A stretch of DNA of 64,000 nt from Plectonema cf. radiosum LEGE 06105 (GTDB lineage: Bacteria > Cyanobacteriota > Cyanobacteriia > Cyanobacteriales > Nostocaceae), in NCBI RefSeq assembly GCF_015207665.1, contig NZ_JADEWL010000017.1, positions 22,691 through 86,690 on the forward strand. The letters run 5' to 3'. The notes beneath the pieces were generated by a model. The model saw nothing but the letters and a program-made list of their open reading frames with translations. It ran no database searches and was not told the origin of the DNA. A program made the position numbers and the translations under genes. This document shows positions 26,544-34,731 of this stretch, piece after piece. How positions within the stretch are numbered: the stretch's first letter is position 1; each line of letters starts with the position of its first letter.

Positions 26544-26640
26544 GAGAACGGTAGGGATTGAACCTACAGTCTTCAGTTAGCGCTATCGCGCCGCTAACGC
26601 TAACGTAGACTGACGTGTTATCCGATTACACCACGTTCTC
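26544..26640 (-). tRNA. tRNA-Arg(ACG) with an insertion in the anticodon loop
   Basis: Acceptor GAGAACG/CGTTCTC, anticodon stem TCAGT/ACTGA, T-stem GTAGG/CCTAC. The anticodon loop is 31 bases instead of seven: CTACG, then GC-rich palindromic DNA, then CTA. About 24 bases are inserted just 3' of the anticodon. Without them the gene is a normal 73-nt tRNA. Function would need splicing, so it is probably inactive. Confidence 0.82.
26580..26603. repeat. Small dispersed repeat in tRNA-Arg(ACG)
   Basis: About 24 bp containing TTAGCG...CGCTAA arms around GCGCGATA. It is similar in words to the insert in tRNA-Val. Exact ends may shift by a few bases. Confidence 0.7.
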
Positions 26641-26644
26641 AGAC

Positions 26645-26728
26645 GGAGAGAGAGGGAGTTGAACCCACAGTGAACTTACATCCACGACTGTTTAGCAAAC
26701 AGCTTGCTCTGCCAATAGCAACCTCTCC
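26645..26728 (-). tRNA. tRNA-Ser(GCU)
   Basis: Acceptor GGAGAGG/TCTCTCC, anticodon stem GCTGT/ACAGT, loop TTGCTAA and a long variable arm. 84 nt. Confidence 0.9.
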
Positions 26729-26732
26729 ATAA

Positions 26733-26818
26733 TGGGCTGGGTAGGATTTGAACCTACGGGGCACAGAGGCATCCGTTTTACAGACGGCTTCCTTCAACCA
26801 GACTTGGATACCAACCCA
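26733..26818 (-). tRNA. tRNA-Tyr(GUA)
   Basis: Acceptor TGGGTTG/CAGCCCA, anticodon stem CCGT/ACGG, loop CTGTAAA, class II variable arm. 86 nt. Confidence 0.92.
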
Positions 26819-26824
26819 TAAGGC

Positions 26825-26898
26825 AGTGCCGACGGGGCTTGAACCCGCAATCTCCTGCTTGAAAGACAGGCGGCTTAACCAATTTGCCGGAGCGCCCA
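26825..26898 (-). tRNA. tRNA-Glu(UUC), weak acceptor stem
   Basis: Anticodon stem CCTGT/GCAGG, loop CTTTCAA, T-stem GCGGG/CCCGT. The acceptor arms pair poorly, so ends are approximate and activity is doubtful. Confidence 0.7.
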
Positions 26899-26902
26899 CA
26901 AC

Positions 26903-26972
26903 GCAGAGACTAGGATTTGAACCCAGAACAACAGTTTTGGAGACTGTGGTGTTGCCATTACACCATCTCTGC
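26903..26972 (-). tRNA. tRNA-Trp(CCA)
   Basis: Acceptor GCAGAGA/TCTCTGC, anticodon stem ACAGT/ACTGT, loop CTCCAAA. 70 nt. Confidence 0.92.
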
Positions 26973-26978
26973 ATTAGT

Positions 26979-27051
26979 GGCAGTGGCGGGATTTGAACCC
27001 GCATATCCTCGGTTATGAGCCGAGTACCTTAACCCCGCCGGTGACACTGCG
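26979..27051 (-). tRNA. tRNA with CAU anticodon (Met, possibly initiator or Ile2)
   Basis: Anticodon stem CTCGG/CCGAG, loop CTCATAA, T-stem GCGGG/CCCGC. The first acceptor position is an unpaired C-C, which resembles the unpaired 1-72 position of bacterial initiators, but the three G-C pairs of initiator stems are not all present. Confidence 0.85.
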
Positions 27052-27060
27052 ATGATTGGA

Positions 27061-27130
27061 GTCCAGGGTGAGATTTGAACTCACACAGTCGGTTTTGCAG
27101 ACCGACACCCTACCATTAGGCGACCTGGAC
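27061..27130 (-). tRNA. tRNA-Cys(GCA)
   Basis: Acceptor GTCCAGG/CCTGGAC, anticodon stem TCGGT/ACCGA, loop CTGCAAA. 70 nt. Confidence 0.92.
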
Positions 27131-27139
27131 GCAGTTAGA

Positions 27140-27209
27140 AGCCTTGATGGAATTTGCACCCTCTTCTCCTTTGAGAACCAGAGCGACTTTACTAGTCATT
27201 CACAAGGCT
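27140..27209 (-). pseudogene. Degenerate tRNA gene, anticodon uncertain
   Basis: Acceptor AGCCTTG/CAAGGCT is perfect and the length is 70 nt. The anticodon arm does not pair well (loop candidate TTCTCAA would give CUC) and the T-loop reads TGCAAAT instead of TTCAAAT. Probably inactive. Confidence 0.6.
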
Positions 27210-27213
27210 ACAC

Positions 27214-27287
27214 GGGAATGACGAGACTTGAACTCGCGACTTCCTGTTCGACAGACAGGCACTCTAAACCAACTGAGTTACATCCCC
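27214..27287 (-). tRNA. tRNA-Asp(GUC)
   Basis: Acceptor GGGGATG/CATTCCC, anticodon stem CCTGT/ACAGG, loop CTGTCGA. It is the first gene of the array, about 80 bp from the promoter. Confidence 0.92.
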
Positions 27288-27366
27288 TTAAGGTGGCAAT
27301 TTAATTGTCATGGTTCGGATGAGTTAATATCAGCTTTTTGTAGTAGCTGTATTACTCTGTATTTGT

Positions 27367-27395
27367 ATACTACACGCTATATTACATAGTGTCAA
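27367..27395 (-). promoter_or_regulatory. Sigma-70 promoter of the tRNA array
   Basis: On the minus strand TTGACA (27395-27390) and TAGTAT (27372-27367) are separated by exactly 17 bases. It lies about 80 bp before the first tRNA. No other strong promoter is seen within the array, so long-precursor transcription is likely. Confidence 0.75.
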
Positions 27396-27590
27396 CACCG
27401 TACTACAAGTTTTTTGAAATAAATATCGGGCAACCGTTACTGTGTTGCCCTTGAAGGCTTTGTATTAGAACTGTTTGAGCGTCTAAAAATAAAAAAGAAT
27501 GCATTAAATCTATGTCTCTACCAGGTAGAATAGTTGTAATATTTCTTCTGTTGAGCGCTGAAACTGTATATCTTTGAGAAAATTGCTGTT

Positions 27591-27716
27591 ATGGCTAACC
27601 TATTCCAGCAACGTAGAAGTCGGATATTGCCGCATTCCGAGTTAAAACCCGAAGATATCAGTCGTCGTAAGCATCAACGTTCGGAGATTGGCAACCGTTG
27701 CCGAGCAATTTGTCAA
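27591..27716 (+). pseudogene. 5' part of a small conserved gene interrupted by the IsrB element
   Basis: ATG 27591 opens MANLFQQRRSRILPHSEL and continues RSEIGNRCRAI to about 27712. The rest of the gene is at 29119-29313 (QLIENHYNWFIAVDADSENY). The family has two other members here, at 43464 and 51629, with the pattern RC-P/A-IF...LIE-HYNWY-AV-P-SG-Y. Function is unknown. Confidence 0.75.
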
Positions 27717-27718
27717 CT

Positions 27719-27954
27719 ACCTACACCTCTCTTTGAGTAGGTGCAGGCTTGCAAAACACCCGGTCTAACTGGGTTCACGGTATGCAACGAAGAGTTGGTT
27801 AGGGCGCTGAGATTTGGTAAGGCTAAACGTACAGATTTTTCCCTAGTTTGTACCTCTTTACGGTCTAGTCGTGAATAGAAGTTACGCTTACTAAATTGCC
27901 CGAAGGGACAGGTTTTATCCCTGAATACAAATTATTTTAGTTTGGGTTATCCCC
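27719..27954 (+). ncRNA. Putative omega-RNA region of the IsrB-like element
   Basis: 235 bp without an ORF, directly 5' of the IsrB-like gene, the position used by IscB/IsrB guide RNAs. It starts with the hairpin ACCTAC/GTAGGT (27719-27742), typical of IS200/IS605 left ends, and contains further short stems. In this family the guide is transcribed from DNA adjoining the element's left end. Boundaries are inferred. Confidence 0.55.
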
Positions 27955-29094
27955 ATGAATCAAGCAACTAGAGTACCCGTAGTATCAAAGAACGGAAAAC
28001 CACTTATGCCGACCACCCCGGCGCGTGCAAGAAAGTGGACAAGCCACGGTAAAGCGGTTGGTAAGCGTAATAAAATCGGTGTATTTTACGTGCAATTATT
28101 GCGCGAACCGTCAGGATACAATACTCAAGAGATTGTCGCAGGTACGGATAGAGGAAAAGCATTTACAGGTATAGCTTTTCAATCCAAATTAGCAACAATT
28201 GCACTGTTTCACGCTTGCTTACCTGGCTTTTACAAGTCTAAAAAGACAAGTAAAGACAGGCAATCTGTAACAGGTAAGATGGCGAAACGTACCGAATTAC
28301 GACGTACTCGTAGAGGACAGCGCATCAATCGTAAAAAGCCTTTTAAACTAAGAAATCATCGCCAAAAAAGGTTTTCTAACCGTCGTCAAAACAAGTTACC
28401 ACCTAGCGTAAAAGCTAACAGGCAGATGGAGTTACGTATATTGTTAGAGATGGCTGCAATCGTGCCTCTCTCTGAGATTAGAGACGAAACCTGTGGAGGG
28501 AACAGTAAAAAGAACGGGTTCGGTATATCTCCCGTAACTGTTGGGCAAGAATGGTTTAGGGCAGAGGCATCTAAAATTGCTCCTGTCATCGAAGTAGATT
28601 CTTTAGATACTGGCAAGTATCGAAACCATCTAGGACTTGTTAAGGACAAAAAAGATAAATCCAAACAATGCCCAGAAACTCACGCGAACGATGCGATTGC
28701 TTTGGCTTCTACGCACTTTATTAAGTACCAAGAATTTCACACATCTACAGCACATGGACATCATTGGGTCGGGCAATGCGTTATTAGCAACGCACCATTT
28801 ATTGTTGTTACTCGACCAAAATTGTTTAGACGTAAATTGCACCAAGAAAACTATACAAAGGGTGGGATTCTAAAACGTCAAGGTGGAACAATAACGCCTT
28901 TTGGTTTTAGGTCTGGCGATTATGTCCAATCATCTAAAAAAGGTGAGATTATTCGCGGTTGGGTTGGCGGATTTTCTGATACTTATAAAACAAAAAACAT
29001 ATCTATTTACGACCATAACTGGTCACGCATCGGTCAATTTAATCCCAAAAAAGTCAAGCTAATAAAACGCAGTACAAAACTATGTGTTGTCTGA
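27955..29094 (+). CDS. IsrB/IscB-like RNA-guided nuclease (RRXRR protein)
   Basis: 379 aa. N-terminal PLMP domain (NGKPLMPTTPARARKW), RuvC-I with its Asp in VAGTDRGKAFTGIAF (about residue 65), the arginine-rich bridge RTRRGQRINRKKPFKLRNHR, RuvC-II near IRDETCGG, and RuvC-III HANDAIALASTHF. No HNH domain lies between the RuvC parts, so it fits IsrB rather than IscB. IsrB proteins nick DNA guided by omega-RNA. It is encoded in a transposon-like element lacking a transposase. The frame is intact and the catalytic residues appear present. Confidence 0.82.
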   Translation: MNQATRVPVVSKNGKPLMPTTPARARKWTSHGKAVGKRNKIGVFYVQLLREPSGYNTQEIVAGTDRGKAFTGIAFQSKLATIALFHACLPGFYKSKKTSKDRQSVTGKMAKRTELRRTRRGQRINRKKPFKLRNHRQKRFSNRRQNKLPPSVKANRQMELRILLEMAAIVPLSEIRDETCGGNSKKNGFGISPVTVGQEWFRAEASKIAPVIEVDSLDTGKYRNHLGLVKDKKDKSKQCPETHANDAIALASTHFIKYQEFHTSTAHGHHWVGQCVISNAPFIVVTRPKLFRRKLHQENYTKGGILKRQGGTITPFGFRSGDYVQSSKKGEIIRGWVGGFSDTYKTKNISIYDHNWSRIGQFNPKKVKLIKRSTKLCVV

Positions 29095-29118
29095 CTTTAC
29101 TCGGACTGGCATTCCTCC

Positions 29119-29313
29119 CAACTAATCGAAAATCATTACAATTGGTTTATTGCTGTTGATGCTGACAGCGAAAACTACCTTCTTGACCAGGAATTAGAAG
29201 GTTTGCTCCGAAAAGTTTGCAACCAAAATCCCCGAATAGACGCTTCCATAACTATTTTCCGCCTCAACCAAATCTGGAGCTTGCGGCAAGATATGAGTCA
29301 TAGTAGTTTTTAA
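29119..29313 (+). pseudogene. 3' part of the interrupted small gene
   Basis: Continues the gene begun at 27591: QLIENHYNWFIAVDADSENY through the stop TAA 29311. The CAACTA word occurs at both junctions (27714 and 29119), so the insertion point lies there, with a few codons apparently lost. The next gene starts 6 bp after the stop. Confidence 0.72.
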
Positions 29314-29319
29314 AGATAA

Positions 29320-29796
29320 ATGAAAGTAGCTGACTTACCTAGATTGGTCATTGAAGAACTTTGTCAAAATGAATACTGGCGAATAGACATTGACCCCGGA
29401 TTAGATGCTAAACACGAATTTTTCATGCGTTGGGAGTATCTGCTACCTAATTCGCGTACTGCGAATTATGAAGAGGAGGAAGTGGCAGAATTTATCAACT
29501 TTGGCGGATATGAATTACTTTTACCTCTTGGAAGAGCGCACCACCCCCATATGTATTTATTGCGTTTAAATCCAAGCGCCGATAAAAATTCGCTAACTTT
29601 ATTTCTGTTCGATACCTATCTCAGTAATTGGTTTACAGATGTGCGGGATGCCCGTTATGGGTTTTTAGCCGTTGCCGAACGCTACCAAAACCACGGATGT
29701 AACTTTTATATCGCATCTTATTACCATTTCTCCTACTTGGTTGGACGAGAGTATGAAATGGCACGAGAAATTATGCAACAACGGTTAAATAGTTAA
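29320..29796 (+). CDS. Hypothetical protein (158 aa)
   Basis: Not recognised. Acidic, aromatic-rich, soluble, with VIEELCQNEYWRIDIDPGLD at the N-terminus and a Tyr/Phe-rich C-terminal half (FYIASYYHFSYLVGREYEM). It lies 6 bp behind the interrupted small gene, so it was probably its operon partner and may have lost its promoter to the IsrB insertion. Confidence 0.6.
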   Translation: MKVADLPRLVIEELCQNEYWRIDIDPGLDAKHEFFMRWEYLLPNSRTANYEEEEVAEFINFGGYELLLPLGRAHHPHMYLLRLNPSADKNSLTLFLFDTYLSNWFTDVRDARYGFLAVAERYQNHGCNFYIASYYHFSYLVGREYEMAREIMQQRLNS

Positions 29797-29807
29797 ATAT
29801 CAAATCA

Positions 29808-30434
29808 TTAAGCTAAATCAAAAATCTGCTGCGCGGACAAGTTGAATGCCGGGAAAGTCGGAGAAACAACGGTCATATCTCCCGTAAATGGAGTCATCTG
29901 ATATTCTCCGTCAACCAAGTTACAAACAAAAATTGTGGGTTGCTTGGGGTTGCCAATGAACTTTCTCGCCCCCAACGCTGCGTAATCGAGAATCCAATAT
30001 TCCTCAATACCCATTTCTTCATAATCTCGAAGCTTATTGTAGTAATCGTCACGCCAATTAGTTGAAACAACCTCGACGATTAATTTTACCGAATCAGGAT
30101 TTTGAATAATAGATTCGCTTTCCCATCGGGGTTCTGCACCAAGAACTTTTTTGTTCAAAACGATAATATCTGGCTCATAACCCGATTTTTCGTATTTGGG
30201 TTTTACTATAGATTCTCTGGGAATAGTCCAGATGCCACCAAAACCCATCTGCCTAATAATTATCAATAGTTGCTCGATAAGGGAACCAGTTAGATTTGAA
30301 TGCTTTCCCTTTGGCTTGGGCATTTCGATAATCACTCCATCATGCAGTTCGTATCGGACTTCCGAATTTTCGGGATACCAGCTTATAAATTCATCAAAGC
30401 TGTATAGTTTGGGTTCGGCTTGGGCTTGACTCAT
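29808..30434 (-). CDS. Uma2-family (DUF820) endonuclease-like protein
   Basis: 208 aa PD-(D/E)XK protein of the Uma2 family, highly expanded in cyanobacteria. Signature parts: YELHDGVIIEMPKPKGKH at residues 28-45, GYEPDIIVLN near 88, and the active site VKLIVEVVSTNWRDDYYNK near 115. Ends convergently with the preceding gene. Function of the family is unsettled; many members are associated with transposons. Confidence 0.88.
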   Translation of the reverse strand: MSQAQAEPKLYSFDEFISWYPENSEVRYELHDGVIIEMPKPKGKHSNLTGSLIEQLLIIIRQMGFGGIWTIPRESIVKPKYEKSGYEPDIIVLNKKVLGAEPRWESESIIQNPDSVKLIVEVVSTNWRDDYYNKLRDYEEMGIEEYWILDYAALGARKFIGNPKQPTIFVCNLVDGEYQMTPFTGDMTVVSPTFPAFNLSAQQIFDLA

Positions 30435-30474
30435 AAGTCCTAATTGGATTTTTTTGAGCGTTTTATATAAATTA

Positions 30475-31449
30475 TCAAATCAAATCATCAAGCATCCTGG
30501 TTAATTCACCTTGCAAATCGACGCGGTTATCATCGTAAATAATTACAGTTCTGGGGTCAGAATGTCGGCTTAACTTTTGCGTAGCCCGAATATTACCATT
30601 ATTTTGATTCAGTGCTTCGGTGATAGCGCTATGCCTAACCCGGTGAGGACTCATCTGCTTTTCAATCCCCGCCAACTTGCAATATTTACCAACAATTAAA
30701 CGTATCCCTTCCCCACTTAACCTATTACCAAATTTTACCGGGTCAAGGGAAATAAAAATTGGTTCGTTGGGCTTATCAGTTCCATTAGATGCTTGCAACC
30801 ATTCAGTTATTGAAACAGCAGTTTTTTGAGAAATTGTACACAATTCGCGTTCGCCATTGCGACCTTTACCGCTAACCTCCAACTGGCAACTACTGTACTT
30901 AAAATGCTTTACATCCAAACTACTAATTTCACCGCGCCGTAGAGCATTACTCCATAACAACCGCATAATACAGTAATCGCGCTTTCCGGCAAGGGTATCA
31001 GTATCGATTTTCTCAAATAACTTGATAACCTCTGCAACCTCTATCCCCTTAGTATCCCGATACGGTCTAATTTTCTCATTTTTAATCGCGGATAGGTCGT
31101 AATCGCAGATGCTAAAAATCTGCCCCATTTCCACCAAGGATTTTATTGCGCTAATTCTGCGGTTAACCGTCGCTGGCGCTAAACCTTGCTCAAAAAGGTG
31201 GTTACGGTAGGCAACCACCACCGATATCGCCTGAGTCTTAGATAGCGATAAAAACTCACGGGCAAGGTCGGATGTTAATTCACGACCTGGAGCAACGAGA
31301 TTAAAGAAATTTCGCAAGTCATGAGAGTAAGCCCTGCGAGTGTGTTCGGAGCGCTTTTGCGTCAGTAACACTTCGAGAATTTGCTTACTATCTCCACTCG
31401 TAATTGTACTTAAAGAGGTGATAGAGCGGAGCGTGATGATACCTGACAT
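30475..31449 (-). CDS. Tyrosine recombinase/integrase (XerC/D-like)
   Basis: 324 aa with all catalytic residues: R in LLWSNALRRGEIS, H-x-x-R in SPHRVRHSAITEAL, H in SRHSDPRT and Y in IYDDNRVD near residue 303. It has an N-terminal SAM-like domain. It lies apart from the Tn3 transposon and differs in sequence from its recombinase. Likely a plasmid multimer resolvase or the integrase of a lost element. Frame intact. Confidence 0.85.
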   Translation of the reverse strand: MSGIITLRSITSLSTITSGDSKQILEVLLTQKRSEHTRRAYSHDLRNFFNLVAPGRELTSDLAREFLSLSKTQAISVVVAYRNHLFEQGLAPATVNRRISAIKSLVEMGQIFSICDYDLSAIKNEKIRPYRDTKGIEVAEVIKLFEKIDTDTLAGKRDYCIMRLLWSNALRRGEISSLDVKHFKYSSCQLEVSGKGRNGERELCTISQKTAVSITEWLQASNGTDKPNEPIFISLDPVKFGNRLSGEGIRLIVGKYCKLAGIEKQMSPHRVRHSAITEALNQNNGNIRATQKLSRHSDPRTVIIYDDNRVDLQGELTRMLDDLI

Positions 31450-31635
31450 AGAAGAAAATCGTCGAATATACGAGCTTGTGCGCGTTAAGTGATTGTTTAA
31501 ACGAGCATTCTCACCACCAGTTTACATTATTATTGACACACTATTTCCTAGAATTTTGGTCTTTTAGTCGATATTAATCCGTAGTCGTTATGATGTTGGT
31601 TTTATTTAAATCGAATCGCATCTTTAATATTTTTA

Positions 31636-32496
31636 TTACAAAATTTCCCGCAGGTTTTGTTTCTTCCGCGTATACTTCCACTCTGGAGGAGCAAATAGAT
31701 AACAAAAGCGTTCCTTAAAAGAATTAGTAGAAGTTAAATCTTTGTATATTTCTATCCATTCATTAAAAACGACTTTGAAAGGATTATTCGATTTAATTGG
31801 ATGAGTTAAACCGTAAACAGGAGGATTTGATGCTTCCTCGGCAGCAAAAGTACCAAATAAACGGTCAAAGATAATTAAAACTCCACCATAATTGCGATCT
31901 ATATATGTTCCGTTAGAAGCATGATGTACCCTGTGGTGTGATGGAGTATTCAAAAACCATTCTAAAATACCCAGCTTCGGAATTAGTTCAGTATGAATCC
32001 AAAATTGGTAAACCAAGTTTAAAGCTAGAGCGGTGATAACTGAAGAAGGTTGAAAACCAAGCCAAACAAGCGGTGCAAAAAATATACCCGCACCAGAGAT
32101 AGCACCCGTCCACCCTAAGCGATAAGCTGCTGAAAAATTAAAATATTCTGGTGAGTGGTGAACAACGTGAGTAGCCCAAAACCAACGAATGCGATGAGAT
32201 GCTCGATGGTACCAATAGTATACAAATTCTAATGTTATAAATAGTAGTAGTAAATTCCACCAATTATCGAGAGAAATAGTTGATATCCGATGCTTCCATG
32301 CAAATTCAATTAGAGCCGCAGTTGGAATAATGGGAATTAGTTTAGATATGCGATTTCCAATCAAAATAGCCAGTGAAATCAAACTTTCTCGTTGTGAATA
32401 CTTTTCTTTCTTCCAAAGCGCTATCAACAAGACTTCAATCACAATGGAAATTAAGAAAAAAGGAATAAATTTTAGAGTTATATCCGTGTAATTCAT
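31636..32496 (-). CDS. Fatty acid hydroxylase/sterol desaturase family enzyme
   Basis: 286 aa integral membrane di-iron enzyme. The histidine clusters HRASHRIRWFWATHVVHHS and HHRVHHASN are the family signature (HxxxH, HxxHH). About four to five hydrophobic helices (residues 5-25, 40-60, 75-95, 150-175). The enzyme would insert oxygen or a double bond in lipids or carotenoids; the substrate cannot be told. Stands alone on the minus strand. Confidence 0.85.
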   Translation of the reverse strand: MNYTDITLKFIPFFLISIVIEVLLIALWKKEKYSQRESLISLAILIGNRISKLIPIIPTAALIEFAWKHRISTISLDNWWNLLLLFITLEFVYYWYHRASHRIRWFWATHVVHHSPEYFNFSAAYRLGWTGAISGAGIFFAPLVWLGFQPSSVITALALNLVYQFWIHTELIPKLGILEWFLNTPSHHRVHHASNGTYIDRNYGGVLIIFDRLFGTFAAEEASNPPVYGLTHPIKSNNPFKVVFNEWIEIYKDLTSTNSFKERFCYLFAPPEWKYTRKKQNLREIL

Positions 32497-32654
32497 TTTT
32501 TTGCCAGATGTAATTCTGATTATTTAGATTCAATGATTTGGATGACAAAGTTCTCTATAGATGTACTAACCTGCAATACTAATTACTCAAACCCTTGATT
32601 ACAGATTTGGGTGTTTATCATTGCAGGTTTATACATAAGTATTGGAGTTAGAAT

Positions 32655-32999
32655 TTAATTTCCGAAAGTGCGATTAGTGGTTTGGGTTCTACCATTAGCA
32701 CCAGTACGAGTTGTGGTTTGCACTCCGTTTCCTGCTGTGCGATTAGTGGTTTGAGTTCTACTATTAGGACCAGTGCGAGTTGTAGTTTGCGCTCCGTTCC
32801 CGTAAGTGCGATTAGTGGTTTGAGTTCTACCGTTATGGCCAGTACGAGTTGTGGTTTGCGCTCCGTTCCCGTAAGTGCGACTGGTGGTTTGAGTTCTACC
32901 GTTATGACCGGTGCGAGTTGTAGTTTGTCCAGCTAAAACTGATGGTGAAAATGCAGTTAAGGTTAATCCAATTAAAGAGATACTTAGCAGAGATTTCAT
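32655..32999 (-). CDS. Secreted tandem-repeat protein
   Basis: 114 aa. A clear signal peptide (MKSLLSISLIGLTLTAF, cleavage after SPSVLA) is followed by four 22-residue repeats of the form TTTRTGHNGRTQTTNRTYGN. The repeats are rich in Thr, Asn, Gly and Arg and have no Cys. The DNA repeats are 66 bp and nearly identical, so copy number may change. Function unknown; cell-surface or extracellular location likely. Confidence 0.75.
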   Translation of the reverse strand: MKSLLSISLIGLTLTAFSPSVLAGQTTTRTGHNGRTQTTSRTYGNGAQTTTRTGHNGRTQTTNRTYGNGAQTTTRTGPNSRTQTTNRTAGNGVQTTTRTGANGRTQTTNRTFGN

Positions 33000-33385
33000 G
33001 ATTTTTCCTTATGTTAGTAGTGGGGATGATTTGAGGTTTTTTGAAGCAATCAAAATGTTTTTTGCTTTCTTCTCTCAACCTCGATGTATACAACATAAGC
33101 CGGATAGCACCTTTAAAACATGAGTCAAGAGTCCTCAATTGAATAAGGACTAAAGTCCCTAATTTAATCATGACTAATGTTGCTAGTATTTAAAGCGGGT
33201 AGATAAGCTATATTTAGTAATTGTTTCAGAAGGCAGTCAAAATGAAGAATTTAGAATTGGTTTAATAAGCAAAAATCTATGTCCTCCGGACACTTATTTC
33301 TGTCTTAGCCTTTTTTAAATGTGAGTTCTTCTTCCTTCTTCCTTCTTCCTTCGTGAATAAGTACGGATGAACCATAAAAAACAAT
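33000..33385. other. Intergenic region before the sensor kinase
   Basis: No supported gene. It contains a short CTTCCTT-type tandem repeat at 33328-33354 and AT-rich DNA before the kinase start. The divergent promoters for the secreted protein and the kinase should be here. Confidence 0.5.
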
Positions 33386-34711
33386 ATGAATTCCATGATT
33401 TATTTTATTCAGGCTCGGAAATATCCACTAAGATTTTTACTTTATTTAGAATGGATTTTATTGGCAATTATCATTGCTTGTGAAGTTTTTGTTTTTTTAT
33501 TTAATATTGCTTCAATATTTCCAAGAAATATCTTTTTCAATATATTTTTTTTATTTATATTTGGAATTATTGGTTTAAAATTACCGTCACATAATCAACT
33601 CTACAAAATCATTTATACAGGCTTAGAATTTGGATTAATCATCATTGCTTCATTCGCTGGAGGGATTCTTTTAGTTCCGCTACTATATATTATTTTGATA
33701 GCTCGTAATTGTGTAATTTTCCGGGGCATCAACCGTTATATAGTTAGTGGATTGGCTATATTTTTATCTTTAGTCACACAACTTCAACGTATAAAAACAG
33801 TCCAAGACATTCAACTTTTAGAAACTAAACAACAATATGCAATTGCCATATTAGCTTCTGTATTAACATTAGGGATTGGGGCAATTTTCATGCAAATGGC
33901 GATTAATGCATTACTCAATGAATTTCAAAGTAGGCAAAAATTAAATATTGCGAACGAACAACTAGCAATTGCTAATGCTCAATTAAGTCAATATGCTTTA
34001 AAAGTCGAAGAATTAGCAACTCTAGAGGAGCGTAACCGTATTGCTCGGGATATTCATGATTCTGTTGGTCATGCTTTAACAGTTTTAAATTTACATTTAG
34101 AAGCAGCAGTAAAAATATGGCAAACTGACCCAGAAGAAGCTACAGAATTTTTAACCGAAGCGAAACAATTAGGTTCAAATGCTCTTAAGGAAGTTCGTCA
34201 ATCAATTTCAACTTTACGTGCAGACCCATTAGCTGGATTATCTTTAGAAGATGCTATCGTTTCTTTAGCTGAAGATTTTCAACCTTCCAGTAATATTTCG
34301 CCAAGCTTAGAGATAGATTTAAAATTACCTATTAAACCTGAAGTTAAAATTGCGATTTATCGCATTATTCAAGAAGCATTCACTAATATTTTTAAGCACG
34401 CAGAAGCAACAGAAGTTAAGATTATGCTTAAAACTCAAAATCAAAATCAAATATCTCAGGACTTAACCACACACAGCACAACTAAAGTCATTGCTACCCA
34501 AAGAAGCAATCTCAAACCATTACAAATAGCTCACGAGTCCGTAATACAGCTAATTATTCATGATAATGGTAAAGGATTTAAACCCAACCAAAATACAACC
34601 GGTTTCGGCTTGCAAAGTATGCGCGATCGCACTCTTGCTATTGGTGGTACTTTCAATATGGCAACAGCCCCAAATTCAGGATGTAAGATTACTGCAACCT
34701 TCCCAATATAA
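33386..34711 (+). CDS. NarL-type membrane sensor histidine kinase
   Basis: 441 aa. About six transmembrane helices in residues 15-190, then a short coiled linker (NEQLAIANAQLSQYALKVEE), the HisKA_3 box LEERNRIARDIHDSVGHALT with the phospho-histidine near residue 226, and a HATPase domain (DNGKGFKPNQNTTGFGLQSM near 400). The DesK/LiaS-like layout suggests sensing within the membrane. The response regulator follows 20 bp downstream. Confidence 0.9.
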   Translation: MNSMIYFIQARKYPLRFLLYLEWILLAIIIACEVFVFLFNIASIFPRNIFFNIFFLFIFGIIGLKLPSHNQLYKIIYTGLEFGLIIIASFAGGILLVPLLYIILIARNCVIFRGINRYIVSGLAIFLSLVTQLQRIKTVQDIQLLETKQQYAIAILASVLTLGIGAIFMQMAINALLNEFQSRQKLNIANEQLAIANAQLSQYALKVEELATLEERNRIARDIHDSVGHALTVLNLHLEAAVKIWQTDPEEATEFLTEAKQLGSNALKEVRQSISTLRADPLAGLSLEDAIVSLAEDFQPSSNISPSLEIDLKLPIKPEVKIAIYRIIQEAFTNIFKHAEATEVKIMLKTQNQNQISQDLTTHSTTKVIATQRSNLKPLQIAHESVIQLIIHDNGKGFKPNQNTTGFGLQSMRDRTLAIGGTFNMATAPNSGCKITATFPI

Positions 34712-34731
34712 AATATAAATCCAAAATTAAG

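Noticed and set aside
26544..26640. A true tRNA intron in tRNA-Arg(ACG)
   Set aside because: The insert is too short for a group I intron and is GC-rich and palindromic like other small repeats in the window. It lies at the intron position only by chance of landing in the anticodon loop.
27955..29094. TnpB or IscB assignment for the 379-aa nuclease
   Set aside because: It has the PLMP and RRXRR parts absent from TnpB, and lacks the HNH insertion of IscB. IsrB-like is the better fit.
34620..34632. GCGATCGC sites as functional operators
   Set aside because: This octamer (HIP1) is generally over-represented in cyanobacteria and is scattered here (for example near 6909, 9507, 34625, 42243, 62700). 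Used only as a taxonomic hint.
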